Shown here in pieces: positions 52,860-62,013 of a DNA stretch of 64,000 nt. Under the pieces are notes generated by a model that had not been told where the DNA came from, did no database searches, and saw only the letters and a program-made list of their open reading frames with translations. Origin of the DNA: Planctomycetota bacterium (GTDB lineage Bacteria; Planctomycetota; Planctomycetia; Pirellulales; UBA1268); the NCBI GenBank assembly GCA_003669605.1, contig QWOP01000018.1, positions 1 through 64,000 on the forward strand, written 5' to 3'. The translations under genes and the position numbers were made by a program. Within the stretch, counting starts at the first letter, position 1. Each line of letters starts with the position of its first letter.

Positions 52860-53825
52860 ATGAACCGCACAACCATCGCGGTGGTCGATTCGAAACGGAT
52901 CCTGGCCATCTTCGGCCCGCGGGATCAGCACCTGCGGAGGATTCGTGCCGCCCTGGGGGTCGGCGTGTCGGCCCGTGACGACTCGATCCGCATCGAGGGG
53001 GAAGCGCCGGCGGTGAAGATGGCGACGACGCTTTTCGAACAACTCGACCGAGTGGCCCGCGACCGCGGTACGGTAGACGCTTCCGACGTCTCCCAGGCGA
53101 TCTCGGCGGTCACCGGCGGAGAGCCGCCGGTGCACCACGAGCCGATCGACGTCCAGCGTGCCGGACGGCATGTGGTTCCCAGGTCGGAGGGGCAGGCGGC
53201 GTATGTGAAGGCAATTCGCGACCACGACATCGTGCTGTGCAACGGGCCGGCGGGGAGTGGCAAGACGTTCCTGGCAGTGGCAATGGCGGTCTCGCAGTGG
53301 CGTGCCGAGCAGGTCCGTAAGATCGTGCTCGTCCGTCCCGCGGTGGAGGCTGGGGAGAGCCTCGGCTACCTCCCCGGTGACCTCCAGGCGAAGATCAATC
53401 CCTACCTCCGGCCGCTCCTTGATGCCCTCCGCGAACTGATGGACTTCGAGCTCCTCAAGAGGCTCGGCGAGCAGGACGTCGTGGAGATGGTCCCGCTGGC
53501 GTACATGCGCGGCCGGACTCTCAACAACGCCTTCATCATCCTGGACGAAGCCCAAAACACGACCGTCCTGCAGATGAAGATGTTTCTCACCCGGCTGGGG
53601 ATGGGCTCGAAGATGGTGATCTCAGGCGATACCACGCAGATCGACCTGCCATCCAACCGCACCAGCGGCTTGATCGATGCGATGAATCGACTTCAGAACG
53701 TCCCCGGCTGCTGCCGCGTCCGGCTCGGCGGCGGTGACATCGTCCGCCATCCGCTCGTGCAGCGGATCGTCGATGCCTACAACGACGACGGCCGCGAGAC
53801 CGATGGCCGCCGGCAGTCTCGCTGA
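52860..53825 (+). CDS. phoH: PhoH-like NTPase
   Basis: Read from ATG 52860 it has 321 residues. An N-terminal KH-like RNA-binding part (AIFGPRDQHLRRIRAALGV) is followed by the ATPase with Walker A CNGPAGSGKT, then VRPAVEAGESLGYLPGD and Walker B NAFIILDEAQN. PhoH proteins pair with YbeY in rRNA and RNA turnover, and ybeY is two genes downstream. ATG 52827 is an alternative start. Confidence 0.9.
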   Translation: MNRTTIAVVDSKRILAIFGPRDQHLRRIRAALGVGVSARDDSIRIEGEAPAVKMATTLFEQLDRVARDRGTVDASDVSQAISAVTGGEPPVHHEPIDVQRAGRHVVPRSEGQAAYVKAIRDHDIVLCNGPAGSGKTFLAVAMAVSQWRAEQVRKIVLVRPAVEAGESLGYLPGDLQAKINPYLRPLLDALRELMDFELLKRLGEQDVVEMVPLAYMRGRTLNNAFIILDEAQNTTVLQMKMFLTRLGMGSKMVISGDTTQIDLPSNRTSGLIDAMNRLQNVPGCCRVRLGGGDIVRHPLVQRIVDAYNDDGRETDGRRQSR

Positions 53826-53840
53826 ACGAACGCCCAACGT

Positions 53841-56222
53841 ATGCCTATCGCCCCTTCCTCTTATCGCCGTACCATCCGTCGCGGCAGTTCCGTGGAGGCC
53901 CCGCTGGGCTTCTGGGGGAAGCTTCTGGAACGGGCCTCGCGGGCTGAGGTGCTGCTCCGGTTGGCACTCTGCCTCGGTGCGGCGGCTGTGCTGTTGATCC
54001 TCCTGCACGGCTGGAGCGAACCGCTTCCCTACCACGACGGGACGGTGGTGGCCCGCGGGATCGCGGCCCGCGTTCCCTTTGAAAGACCCGATCCGGAGCG
54101 GACGCGGGCAGCCCAGGAACGGGCCGCGGCGCAGGTCCGGGTGGTGTACACCCAAGACCAGTCGCCGCTGCTGCGCCTCCGTGACGGATTGAAGAACCGG
54201 GCTGCCGAGATCGGCGCCGCCGATGACCTCAACGCGGTCTCCCGTGACGCCTGGATCGAGTTCGCTCCCGAGGCGGCAACGGTGCTCGCCGGGCTTCATC
54301 CCAAGGCAGCCCAAGCCCAGTCGGCCCAGCCTCTGCCGCCGGGGGAACCATCTGGGGATCCTGTCCCTCCGGCGTTGCCGGAGGCTGTTCCGTCGGCGGA
54401 TGACGCGGCCCTCCAGGCGGCTCGGGAAGAATTTGAGAGGTTCCGCGGCCGGCTCGACTCCAAAGAGTTGCAACTGGAGTTCGACAAAGGGATCGATCGG
54501 GCGTTCGCTGACGTCATCACCACCGGTGTCCTCGAGACGATCCAGCACGGCATCGACGAGGGAAGCCAGACCGAGATTGATGTCCACCCGCTGGGCAACA
54601 CCACGGAGACGACCCGCGTTCAAGTTGCCGACGCTCTACTCGGCGAGACGAAGATTCGCCTCCGTGGCCGGCTGGAGGAGGAACTCGGTGAAGGCGACTT
54701 CTCCGACCGTGTTTTCGTCTGGATCGAGCCCAAACTCTCCGGATCACTGGAGATCGACCGCGAGGCGACCAGTGCCGCGAAGGCGGATGCCATGGAGAAG
54801 ACCCCTCAGCAATTCATCCGCTACGCCTCAGGCGACGTGCTCGCCGCCCCCGGTGCGCCGTTGACACCCGATGAGATGGTGCTGCTCCGCCGCGAACACG
54901 ACGAATACGTGCGGCAGCAGGATGCCAAGCAACGGGCCGGGCGAACGGCGGCGATGTTCGGGCTCTTCGTGGCGATGTTCACGCTCGCCGGTTTCTACAT
55001 CCATATGCACCACCATGAGGTGCTCGACGACCTCGGGCACGTGGCGACCTTGCTGGGGCTCTCGGTGGCCACGGTGGTGCTCTGTCTTTTCGCTGCGGGC
55101 GACGCCTGGCGGGCCGAGGTTGTGCCGCTGCTGTTGTTCGCGATGACGGTGGCCATCGCCTACGACGAGGATCTCTCGCTCCTGCTGGCGGCCGAGGTGG
55201 CCTTGGTGGTGGTCATCGGTCTGGGACGCGGCATGGCCGACTATGTGACCCTGGCCGCAGCGGCTGCGGCGATGATCTTCTGGATGGGCCGCCTGAGGAG
55301 CCGCAGCAAGTTGATCTATGTCGGGCTGTGGGCAGGCGCGGTGGCGATGGCCACGCAACTCGGGGCCCAACTCCTCGAGGAACGGATCCTCGACTGGCAG
55401 CTGCTCTACGAGGCGGGACGGACGGGGATGTGGACGGTGCTGGCCGGCTTCCTGATGACAGGCCTGCTGCCATTCATCGAGCGGTCGTTCGGCGTGCTTA
55501 CCGACTTGAGCCTCCTCGAGGTGGGGGATGTGGCCCATCCGCTTCTCCAGGAACTCGTCCGCCGCGCCCCCGGCACCTACAACCATTCGATCAACGTCGC
55601 CAGCATCGGCGAGGCGGCGGCGGAGGCGATCGGTGCCCGGGGACTGCTGGTCCGGGTGGGGGCCTATTTCCACGATATCGGCAAGATGCTCAAGCCGGCA
55701 TATTTCGTGGAAAACCAGGGGCAGCAGGGGAACCGGCACGAGTCGCTCGTTCCCGCCATGAGCACGCTGATTATCATCGCCCACGTCAAAGAGGGGGCGG
55801 AACTCGCCCGCCAGCACAATCTCCCCCAGCCGATCGTCGACTTGATTGTGGAACATCATGGCACGACGTTGGTGGAGTATTTCTACCGCCGCGCCACCGA
55901 ACGACAGTTGGCCGATCCCAATGGCGGTGACGTCGATGAGCAGACCTACCGCTACCCTGGCCCCAAGCCGCGGACGCGCGAGTCGGCGGTGCTGATGCTT
56001 TCCGACGCTGTCGAAAGCGCCAGCCGTGCCCTCACCGAGCCGACTCCAGCGCGGATCCAGGGCTTGGTCCACGATCTGGCAATGAAGCGGCTTCTCGACG
56101 GACAGTTCGATGAGTGCGGGTTGACTCTTGAGGAACTGGAGATCATGGAACAGAGTCTGGTGAAGAGCCTGACCGCGGTGTACCACGGCCGCGTGAAGTA
56201 CCCCGATCAGAGGACGGCCTAG
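53841..56222 (+). CDS. 7TM-HD domain phosphohydrolase (PgpH/YqfF type)
   Basis: A 793-residue membrane protein: a first helix near residues 38-56, a large extracytoplasmic domain (about 60-360), seven hydrophobic segments, and a cytoplasmic HD domain with H611-D612 (FHDIGKMLKP) and, later, IVEHHGT. Homologues hydrolyse cyclic di-AMP (PgpH of Listeria), so this is the likely role; no c-di-AMP synthase is in the window. The gene lies between phoH and ybeY, the order often seen in planctomycetes and Firmicutes. Confidence 0.92.
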   Translation: MPIAPSSYRRTIRRGSSVEAPLGFWGKLLERASRAEVLLRLALCLGAAAVLLILLHGWSEPLPYHDGTVVARGIAARVPFERPDPERTRAAQERAAAQVRVVYTQDQSPLLRLRDGLKNRAAEIGAADDLNAVSRDAWIEFAPEAATVLAGLHPKAAQAQSAQPLPPGEPSGDPVPPALPEAVPSADDAALQAAREEFERFRGRLDSKELQLEFDKGIDRAFADVITTGVLETIQHGIDEGSQTEIDVHPLGNTTETTRVQVADALLGETKIRLRGRLEEELGEGDFSDRVFVWIEPKLSGSLEIDREATSAAKADAMEKTPQQFIRYASGDVLAAPGAPLTPDEMVLLRREHDEYVRQQDAKQRAGRTAAMFGLFVAMFTLAGFYIHMHHHEVLDDLGHVATLLGLSVATVVLCLFAAGDAWRAEVVPLLLFAMTVAIAYDEDLSLLLAAEVALVVVIGLGRGMADYVTLAAAAAAMIFWMGRLRSRSKLIYVGLWAGAVAMATQLGAQLLEERILDWQLLYEAGRTGMWTVLAGFLMTGLLPFIERSFGVLTDLSLLEVGDVAHPLLQELVRRAPGTYNHSINVASIGEAAAEAIGARGLLVRVGAYFHDIGKMLKPAYFVENQGQQGNRHESLVPAMSTLIIIAHVKEGAELARQHNLPQPIVDLIVEHHGTTLVEYFYRRATERQLADPNGGDVDEQTYRYPGPKPRTRESAVLMLSDAVESASRALTEPTPARIQGLVHDLAMKRLLDGQFDECGLTLEELEIMEQSLVKSLTAVYHGRVKYPDQRTA

Positions 56223-56779
56223 TGGCCCGCCGTCGCGATTCTTCCGGCAGTCTTCCCCGCCGTGATGCCCCCCTTTCCCGCCCGGCAACGGCCAGTGTGG
56301 TGGTCGACATCGCCAACCGGCAGCGACGGGTGCGGATCGGAAGCCCGTGGCTTGAGCGAATCGTCCGCCGTGCCCTCCGGGCAGAGGGGGTGGGGAGCGC
56401 TGAGATCTCAATCCTCCTGGTTGATGACCAGCGGATAGCGGCCATCCACCAGGAGTGGATGAACGACCCGACAGCCACCGACGTGATCACCTTCGACCTC
56501 TCCGATCCGCCAGCCAGCCGCCCGGACGGGGAGCGCATCCTCCGCGGCGACATCGTTGTCAGTTGCCAGACCGCGGTGCGGATGGCGGCGGAATACGGTT
56601 GGACGGCGCGGCAGGAAACGGCCTATTACGTGCTCCATGGAATTCTCCACCTCACCGGCCACGACGACCTCGAGCCGGTGGCACGGCGGGCGATGCGCCG
56701 TCGCGAGCGATCGCTGCTGGCATCGCTGGGGATGCCACTGCCTCCCCGCGGCCGTCGGCCGGTTAGGAGGGTGCGATGA
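56222..56779 (+). CDS. ybeY: Endoribonuclease YbeY, variant metal site
   Basis: The GTG at 56222 shares its G with the TAG of the previous gene. It is a 185-residue single-strand endoribonuclease of 16S rRNA 3' maturation. The zinc site reads H139-G-I-L-H143-L-T-G-H-D-D149. In E. coli the third ligand is His (HGxLHLxGYDH), here replaced by Asp D149, which could still bind zinc. The N-terminal 25 residues are poorly conserved. Confidence 0.9.
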   Translation: MARRRDSSGSLPRRDAPLSRPATASVVVDIANRQRRVRIGSPWLERIVRRALRAEGVGSAEISILLVDDQRIAAIHQEWMNDPTATDVITFDLSDPPASRPDGERILRGDIVVSCQTAVRMAAEYGWTARQETAYYVLHGILHLTGHDDLEPVARRAMRRRERSLLASLGMPLPPRGRRPVRRVR

Positions 56780-58056
56780 ACATTCCGGCGGGGATCGAGG
56801 GGGGACTGGTGCTGCTGGCGGTGGCCAGCCTGGCTGCGGTGCAGGCCCGGGTTGCCCGCGGCGCGCCCCGTCATCGGCTCCAGGAATTGTGCCGGATGCG
56901 CGGTGTCCCGGGACTGGCTGACGAAATCGTCGCCGGCAGCGAGCCGGTGGCCTTCGTGGCGGCCACGATTGTGGTCTCGACGGCGGCCGCAGCGACGCTC
57001 TTGGCAGGCCACAGTTTGGAGGCGGTGGCGGCCCCAGGTGTGCTCCGCTGGCCCGCACTGGTGGGGTGGGTGGGGCTGGTATGGCTGGCGTTGGTGGCGG
57101 TGCCGATGCTGCTAGCCGTGATTGCTGGTCCCACAATCCTCATCATCACCTGGCCGGTGTGGCGACCGCTGGTGGCGATCACGCGCCCCTTCATCCATTG
57201 GGTGGCGCTCCTCTCCGGAGCGATTGCCGGGATGTTCGGCCGCCGGGCTGCGCAGGCCGATGAGCCGAGCGTGCAGGACGAGGTGCGGCAGGTGGTTGAC
57301 GACGCTCTGCGGGACGGCCGGCTCGAGGGGGCCGCACGCGACATGATCGAGGGGGTGATGGATCTGCAGGAGGTCCGTGTCGCCAGGATCATGACCCCCC
57401 GCACCGCGATGGTGACACTCCCCCTGGCGACCCCCTGGAATGAGGTGCTCCGTCTGGCGGCCGACAGCGCCCACACCAGATTGCCGGTCTGGGATCGTTC
57501 GCCCGACGATATCGTCGGCATCCTCCACACCCGCGAACTGCTCACGCAATTGACCGCCATGCAGCAGGCCGGGCCCGGCGCTGAACCGCCGCCGCTGCGG
57601 CCGCTGCTGCGGCCCCCCTACTTCGTTCCCGAGGCGATGAGCGTGCAGAACCTGCTCCGCGAGTTCCAGCGGACGCACACTCACATGGCGGTGGTCACCG
57701 ACGAATTCGCCGGGGTCTCAGGATTAGTGACGATCGAGGACGCCCTCGAGGAGATCGTCGGAGAGATCGCCGATGAACACGACGAGGCCTTCTCTGACGG
57801 CCTCAGAGTGGTGTCGTCTGGGGGCTTTGAGGCCCGCGCCCAGGTGAGACTTGCCGACCTCAATTCCCGGATGGGGCTGGACCTGCCGGAGGAAGCCGAC
57901 TACGAAACGGTCGGCGGGTTCGTGTTCCACCATCTGGGACGGATTCCCGACGCCGGCGAGCGGTTCGAATCGCACGGGGCGGTCTGGGAGGTGCTCTCCG
58001 CCACACGGCACCGGATCGATCTGGTGCGGATCAGCAGGCTGTCCCCCCCAGTGTGA
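56776..58056 (+). CDS. CorC/HlyC-type CBS-domain protein (CNNM/DUF21-like)
   Basis: A 426-residue protein. Four hydrophobic segments near the N-terminus take the place of the DUF21 region. Two CBS units follow (VARIMTPRTAMVTLP, and THTHMAVVTDEFAGVSGLVTIEDALEEIVGEI), then the CorC_HlyC C-terminal domain (ADYETVGGFVFHHLGRIPDAGERFE). Such proteins are linked to Mg or Co export. ATGA overlaps ybeY by 4 nt. Confidence 0.88.
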   Translation: MNIPAGIEGGLVLLAVASLAAVQARVARGAPRHRLQELCRMRGVPGLADEIVAGSEPVAFVAATIVVSTAAAATLLAGHSLEAVAAPGVLRWPALVGWVGLVWLALVAVPMLLAVIAGPTILIITWPVWRPLVAITRPFIHWVALLSGAIAGMFGRRAAQADEPSVQDEVRQVVDDALRDGRLEGAARDMIEGVMDLQEVRVARIMTPRTAMVTLPLATPWNEVLRLAADSAHTRLPVWDRSPDDIVGILHTRELLTQLTAMQQAGPGAEPPPLRPLLRPPYFVPEAMSVQNLLREFQRTHTHMAVVTDEFAGVSGLVTIEDALEEIVGEIADEHDEAFSDGLRVVSSGGFEARAQVRLADLNSRMGLDLPEEADYETVGGFVFHHLGRIPDAGERFESHGAVWEVLSATRHRIDLVRISRLSPPV

Positions 58057-58062
58057 GTTTCC

Positions 58063-58836
58063 ATGGCCGCGGATAAGGCCCGAGCCATCGTCATCCGGGC
58101 CGTGCCATTCGGTGAAACCAGCGCCGTGGTGACACTCTTCACCCGCGAGTTCGGCAAACTGCGGGCCTTGGCGAAGGGAGCGTGGCGGCCGAAGGGTGGG
58201 TTTGATGCCGCCCTTGACCTGCTTTCCTCCTGTCAGGTACTGGTCCTTCGCAAAACCTCGGGCGGGCTCGACCTGCTCACCGAGGCCTGTCTCGAGAGCA
58301 GATTCCGGGTCGCCACCAGTTTGGCGGCCTTCCATGGCGGGATGTATGTCGCGGAACTGCTCGACGCCCTCACTGCCGATGCCGACCCGCAAGGGGAGTT
58401 GTTCGATGCCGCCAGCCACACGCTTCACCGTCTCTCCGGTCACGCCGGCCCCGATGCGGTGGTCTGGCCATGCATCGCCCGCTTCGAGTTGGCTGCCCTC
58501 CGCGCCGCTGGGCAGGCTCCGGCGCTGTCGCGATGCGCCGCATGCCGGGCGGCATTGCCCACCGCGCAGCGGGTGGCATTCGGGATGCTCGACGGCGGCG
58601 TGCTGTGCGGTCATTGCCGGCAGGGACGCCGCGCGGTGGTGTCGGTGTCGTCGGGGACACTCGCCGCGCTCCAGCGTCTGGTCGGCCCCACCCGAAACGA
58701 GCCTGAGCACCCGCTGCCCGATGCTGTCAGTGGAGAACTGCGGGCCGTCATGAACACCTACCTCGCCCACATCCTCGGCAAGCGACCGCGGTTGGCGCAG
58801 CGCATTCTCCCCTCGGCACCACGCAGCTCTCCTTAG
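58063..58836 (+). CDS. recO: DNA repair protein RecO
   Basis: A 257-residue protein that helps load RecA on gaps. The N-terminal OB fold carries GETSAVVTLFTREFGKLRALAKGAWRPK. A helical part with a zinc site follows (SRCAACRAALP and VLCGHCRQG: CxxC plus CxxC). Confidence 0.92.
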   Translation: MAADKARAIVIRAVPFGETSAVVTLFTREFGKLRALAKGAWRPKGGFDAALDLLSSCQVLVLRKTSGGLDLLTEACLESRFRVATSLAAFHGGMYVAELLDALTADADPQGELFDAASHTLHRLSGHAGPDAVVWPCIARFELAALRAAGQAPALSRCAACRAALPTAQRVAFGMLDGGVLCGHCRQGRRAVVSVSSGTLAALQRLVGPTRNEPEHPLPDAVSGELRAVMNTYLAHILGKRPRLAQRILPSAPRSSP

Positions 58837-58872
58837 ATCACTCACCGAACTCGATCCCCCCCAAAGTCTCCC

Positions 58873-60177
58873 ATGCCTACGCCACCGCCCCCCCGTGACG
58901 GCCACCGCCGTGTTCTCTCCGCGGTTCTGGCGGTGGTCTGCGCTCTGGGCACAGCGGGTTGCGCGACGACGATGAAGCCCCCTTCCTGGCCCTGGTCGCG
59001 GCGGGGAGCCGATGCGGAACGGAAGGTGGCTGGTGAATTGGGTGAGGATGCCGACAGTTCGATCATCTCCTCCGAATACACCGCCCCCGAGACTGCCAGC
59101 GGTTGGGACTGGTTTAAGGGGGACAACGTCAAACGCCGGTGGAAGAAGATGGTGGGACGCGGCCCGAATGAGCCGGTGGCCCGCCGGGCGCTCGCCGAGG
59201 CCGATGGTCTGTTCACCCAGCGAAAATATGCCGAAGCGATCCCAAAATACAAACAATCGATCGATCGCTGGCCCGATTCGGTGATCGAGGAGGATGCCCT
59301 CTGGCAACTGGCCGAGTGCTGGTTCTTCACCGACAAATATCCCAAGGCGGAGGATTGCTACGACGAGTTGGTGAAGAAGTACGCCAACACCCGCTACCTC
59401 GATCGGATCGCGCAGCGTCAGTTCGTGATCGCCCAGTACTGGATCGCGCTCGATGAGAAGAACAACTATTGGACGATCGTTCCCAACGTCATCGACCGCA
59501 GCCGACCATTATTCGACACCCGCGGCCGGGCCCTCAAGGCCTACGATCATGTGCGGATCAACGATCCGCGTGGTTCCCTCGCCGACGACAGCATCGTTGC
59601 CCAGGCCAATGCCCACTTTCTCGAGCGGCAGTGGATCGACGCCGACTACTTCTACACCCTGCTGCGGAACGAATACCCGGAGAGTGACTTCCTCCTCCAG
59701 GCCCATCTCCTTGGCCTGCAGGCCAAGTTGCGAGCCTATCAGGGGGCCGGCTACGAAGGGGGCGTGCTTGATGAGGCTGAGGTCCTCGCCGATCAAACGC
59801 TCGTACAGTTCCCCGATCAACTTGTCAGCGACGACCAAGAACGTGTGTTGGGAGTGCGTGCGGAGATCGCCGCCCAGCAGGCGATGCGCCACTGGAATCG
59901 GGCGGAGTTCTATGCCAAGGGGAATCACTTCACATCGGCCCGGATCTACTACGCCCTCATCGCCCGCGACCGGCCGCAGACGCTGCTGGCAGCGCGGGCC
60001 CGCGAGCGCCTCGGCGAGATTGCCGGCAAGGAGGACGTCTCCGACAACCCCTTCCCGACGCTGACGGCGTTTCTCAACCCCGACTCGCTCAAGGAGGCAG
60101 AACTCGACGCCATGGCGGAGTCGGCGACGGTCATCGCCCGCGAGGACAACTCCGGCGCCAATCCGCCGCTCCGCTGA
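58873..60177 (+). CDS. BamD-like TPR lipoprotein
   Basis: A 434-residue protein. The lipobox is LGTAGC near residue 30. TPR-like helices follow: ALAEADGLFTQRKYAEAIPKYKQSIDRWPDSVIEEDALWQLAECWF, then DKYPKAEDCYDELVKKYANT. This fits the outer-membrane protein assembly lipoprotein BamD/YfiO but is longer, with a second repeat region after residue 200. The next gene is an LptE-like lipoprotein, so both serve the outer membrane. Confidence 0.85.
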   Translation: MPTPPPPRDGHRRVLSAVLAVVCALGTAGCATTMKPPSWPWSRRGADAERKVAGELGEDADSSIISSEYTAPETASGWDWFKGDNVKRRWKKMVGRGPNEPVARRALAEADGLFTQRKYAEAIPKYKQSIDRWPDSVIEEDALWQLAECWFFTDKYPKAEDCYDELVKKYANTRYLDRIAQRQFVIAQYWIALDEKNNYWTIVPNVIDRSRPLFDTRGRALKAYDHVRINDPRGSLADDSIVAQANAHFLERQWIDADYFYTLLRNEYPESDFLLQAHLLGLQAKLRAYQGAGYEGGVLDEAEVLADQTLVQFPDQLVSDDQERVLGVRAEIAAQQAMRHWNRAEFYAKGNHFTSARIYYALIARDRPQTLLAARARERLGEIAGKEDVSDNPFPTLTAFLNPDSLKEAELDAMAESATVIAREDNSGANPPLR

Positions 60178-60206
60178 TCAGGTTCATGATCAGGTTCATG
60201 ATCAAG
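60175..60206 (+). repeat. 12-bp direct repeats
   Basis: TGATCAGGTTCA occurs twice in tandem and again in part (TGATCAAG). The first copy carries the TGA stop of the BamD-like gene. Confidence 0.75.
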
Positions 60207-60260
60207 TCAAGTTCCTTCGGTTCCCGCCGGCCCCTGCCGGTTCCCCTCCAGGATCTGGTC

Positions 60261-60821
60261 ATGACCACCGGCCGGAACCTCACCCGCCGGTGGATGCTTG
60301 GTGCCCTTGGCGGCGTTGGAGTCCTCGCGGCCACTGGCGGCTGTGCCGGCTACCGGGTGGGCAACAACACCCTCTATGCGCCGAACGTCCGCACCGTCTA
60401 CGTGCCGGTGTTCCAGTGCGACAGTTTCCGCGTGGTACCGGGAATCGATATGGGGGAGCGGCTCACCGAGGCGGTTTGCAAGGAGATCGAGAAGCGGACC
60501 CCCTTCAAGGTGGTGGGTACGCCCGATGCCGATAGCGTGCTCACCGGGAGGATCGTGGCAGACACCAAGCGGATGGTGGTGGAGAGCCCCACCGACCAGT
60601 CGCGGATGGTGGAGATGAACATCCAGGTGATGGTCAGTTGGGCCGACCGTGGTGGTGCGGTGCTGGCCAGCGGTGCGGTGCCGTTGCCGGCGGCGAGCGT
60701 CGACGTGGGGCAGGCGGCGGCACTGGTGCCGGAGTTCGGCCGCTCGGTGGTGACCACGCAGCAGGAATCAATCGTGAAGATGGCCCAGCAGATCGTGGGG
60801 CTGATGGAAGAGCCGTGGTGA
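60261..60821 (+). CDS. LptE-like LPS-assembly lipoprotein
   Basis: Read from ATG 60261, with AGGAT upstream, it has 186 residues. A signal sequence with a twin-arginine-like start (NLTRRWMLGALGGVGVL) ends in a Cys in TGGCAGYRVGNNTLY, so it is probably an exported lipoprotein. The GYRVG start and the mixed alpha/beta domain (RTVYVPVF, GERLTEAVCKEIEKRTPFKVV, DADSVLTGRI) fit the LptE/RlpB-type fold. It would insert LPS or another glycolipid with LptD in the outer membrane. Confidence 0.75.
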   Translation: MTTGRNLTRRWMLGALGGVGVLAATGGCAGYRVGNNTLYAPNVRTVYVPVFQCDSFRVVPGIDMGERLTEAVCKEIEKRTPFKVVGTPDADSVLTGRIVADTKRMVVESPTDQSRMVEMNIQVMVSWADRGGAVLASGAVPLPAASVDVGQAAALVPEFGRSVVTTQQESIVKMAQQIVGLMEEPW

Positions 60822-61024
60822 AGAACGGTCAGCCACGCGGCGCAGGGAGTGCGGATGGTCATCTGCCGCTGGTGCTTGGCACGGGCGCGAGACTCCGCGT
60901 TGTCGATCAGGATGTCGGCACCGGCGACACAGCAGAGCAAGTCCTTGTCCTCGACGGAGAGCGGGCCATCGTTTGGCCGGGGAGTGCGAAGAGTGGCGCT
61001 GGAAAGAGGAGAGTTGCGGCATGA
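60818..61024 (+). CDS. Small protein coupled to lptE-like and folP genes
   Basis: GTG 60818 shares 4 nt (GTGA) with the stop of the LptE-like gene and its TGA shares 4 nt (ATGA) with the folP start. The 68-residue product (MVKNGQPRGAGSADGHLPLVLGT..., then ARLRVVDQDVGTGDTAEQVLV and IVWPGSAKSGAGKRRVAA) has ordered beta-strand-like stretches and a basic tail. No family is recognised. The double overlap makes a chance frame unlikely. Confidence 0.6.
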   Translation: MKNGQPRGAGSADGHLPLVLGTGARLRVVDQDVGTGDTAEQVLVLDGERAIVWPGSAKSGAGKRRVAA

Positions 61025-61896
61025 CCACCCCGCTTCCCACCCACTGGCAACTTCGCTCGACGAAGCTCGTCTTGCCACAGCCTTTTGCTCCCCTCCGGCG
61101 GCCGCTGGTGATGGGGATCGTCAACGTCACCCCTGACAGTTTTTCTGACGGTGGCCGACATGCGGCCGTCGATGCCGCTGTCGCCCACGGCTTGCGCCTC
61201 GTCGCCGAGGGGGCCGACCTCCTCGATGTCGGTGGGGAGAGCACGCGGCCCTTCTCGACGCCGGTCGATACCGACGAGGAGATCCGCCGCACCGCCGAGG
61301 TGGTGCGCCGTCTCGCCCGCGAGTCGGGGGTGCCGGTGTCGATCGACACCTCCAAAGCAGCCGTCGCCAGGCACGCCCTCGACCATGGTGCTGAGATCGT
61401 AAACGACGTCACTGGCCTGGAGGGGGATCGGGCAATGCTCCCCCTCGCCGTTGCATCGCGGGCCGGCGTCTGCGTTATGCACATGCAGGGCACTCCCGCC
61501 ACGATGCAGATTGACCCCCGCTACGACAACGTCGTGGAGACTATTTTTGAGTGGCTCCGGGTGCGGCACGAGGCGCTTTGCGCCGCCGGCATCGATCGGG
61601 AACGGATCTGCCTCGACCCCGGCATCGGCTTCGGTAAGACCCACGCACACAATCTCGAACTCGTTCGTCACGCCGGAAGGTTTATCGATCTCGGCTGCCC
61701 GATCCTCGTGGGCCATTCGCGGAAGGGTTTTATCGGGAAGTCCCTCGAAGAATCACGTGGTCGCCCCGCCACAGAGGCCGATCGCGACGCCGCCACCGCA
61801 GGGATCGCCTGCCGGCTTGCCGCTGCGGGAATCCAGATCGTCCGCGTCCATGCCGTCGGCCTCGTCCGCGCGGCCCTGGAAGGTTTTCAGTGGTGA
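61021..61896 (+). CDS. folP: Dihydropteroate synthase
   Basis: Read from ATG 61021 it has 291 residues. It joins pterin pyrophosphate to 4-aminobenzoate in folate synthesis. The signature VMGIVNVTPDSFSDGG is at about 27-42, then LLDVGGESTRPF, SIDTSKAAVA, EIVNDVTGLEG and a late PILVGHSRKGFIGK. A longer frame from 60973 is not supported by family or context. Confidence 0.93.
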   Translation: MTTPLPTHWQLRSTKLVLPQPFAPLRRPLVMGIVNVTPDSFSDGGRHAAVDAAVAHGLRLVAEGADLLDVGGESTRPFSTPVDTDEEIRRTAEVVRRLARESGVPVSIDTSKAAVARHALDHGAEIVNDVTGLEGDRAMLPLAVASRAGVCVMHMQGTPATMQIDPRYDNVVETIFEWLRVRHEALCAAGIDRERICLDPGIGFGKTHAHNLELVRHAGRFIDLGCPILVGHSRKGFIGKSLEESRGRPATEADRDAATAGIACRLAAAGIQIVRVHAVGLVRAALEGFQW

Positions 61897-62013
61897 GCGG
61901 CGCTGGGGCCGCTCGCCGTCGGCGCCTGGGCGCAGCGAAACCTTGACGCCGGAGGGACGTTCAACGGACAACGGTCTGCGGTCTCCCCTCTCCTCCCAGG
62001 AGTTTTTCACGCC

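Noticed and set aside
51316-52863. Alternative 515-codon plus frame over the PQQ gene
   Set aside because: The frame from 51362 has a signal peptide and propeller repeats; the other is Arg-rich without structure.
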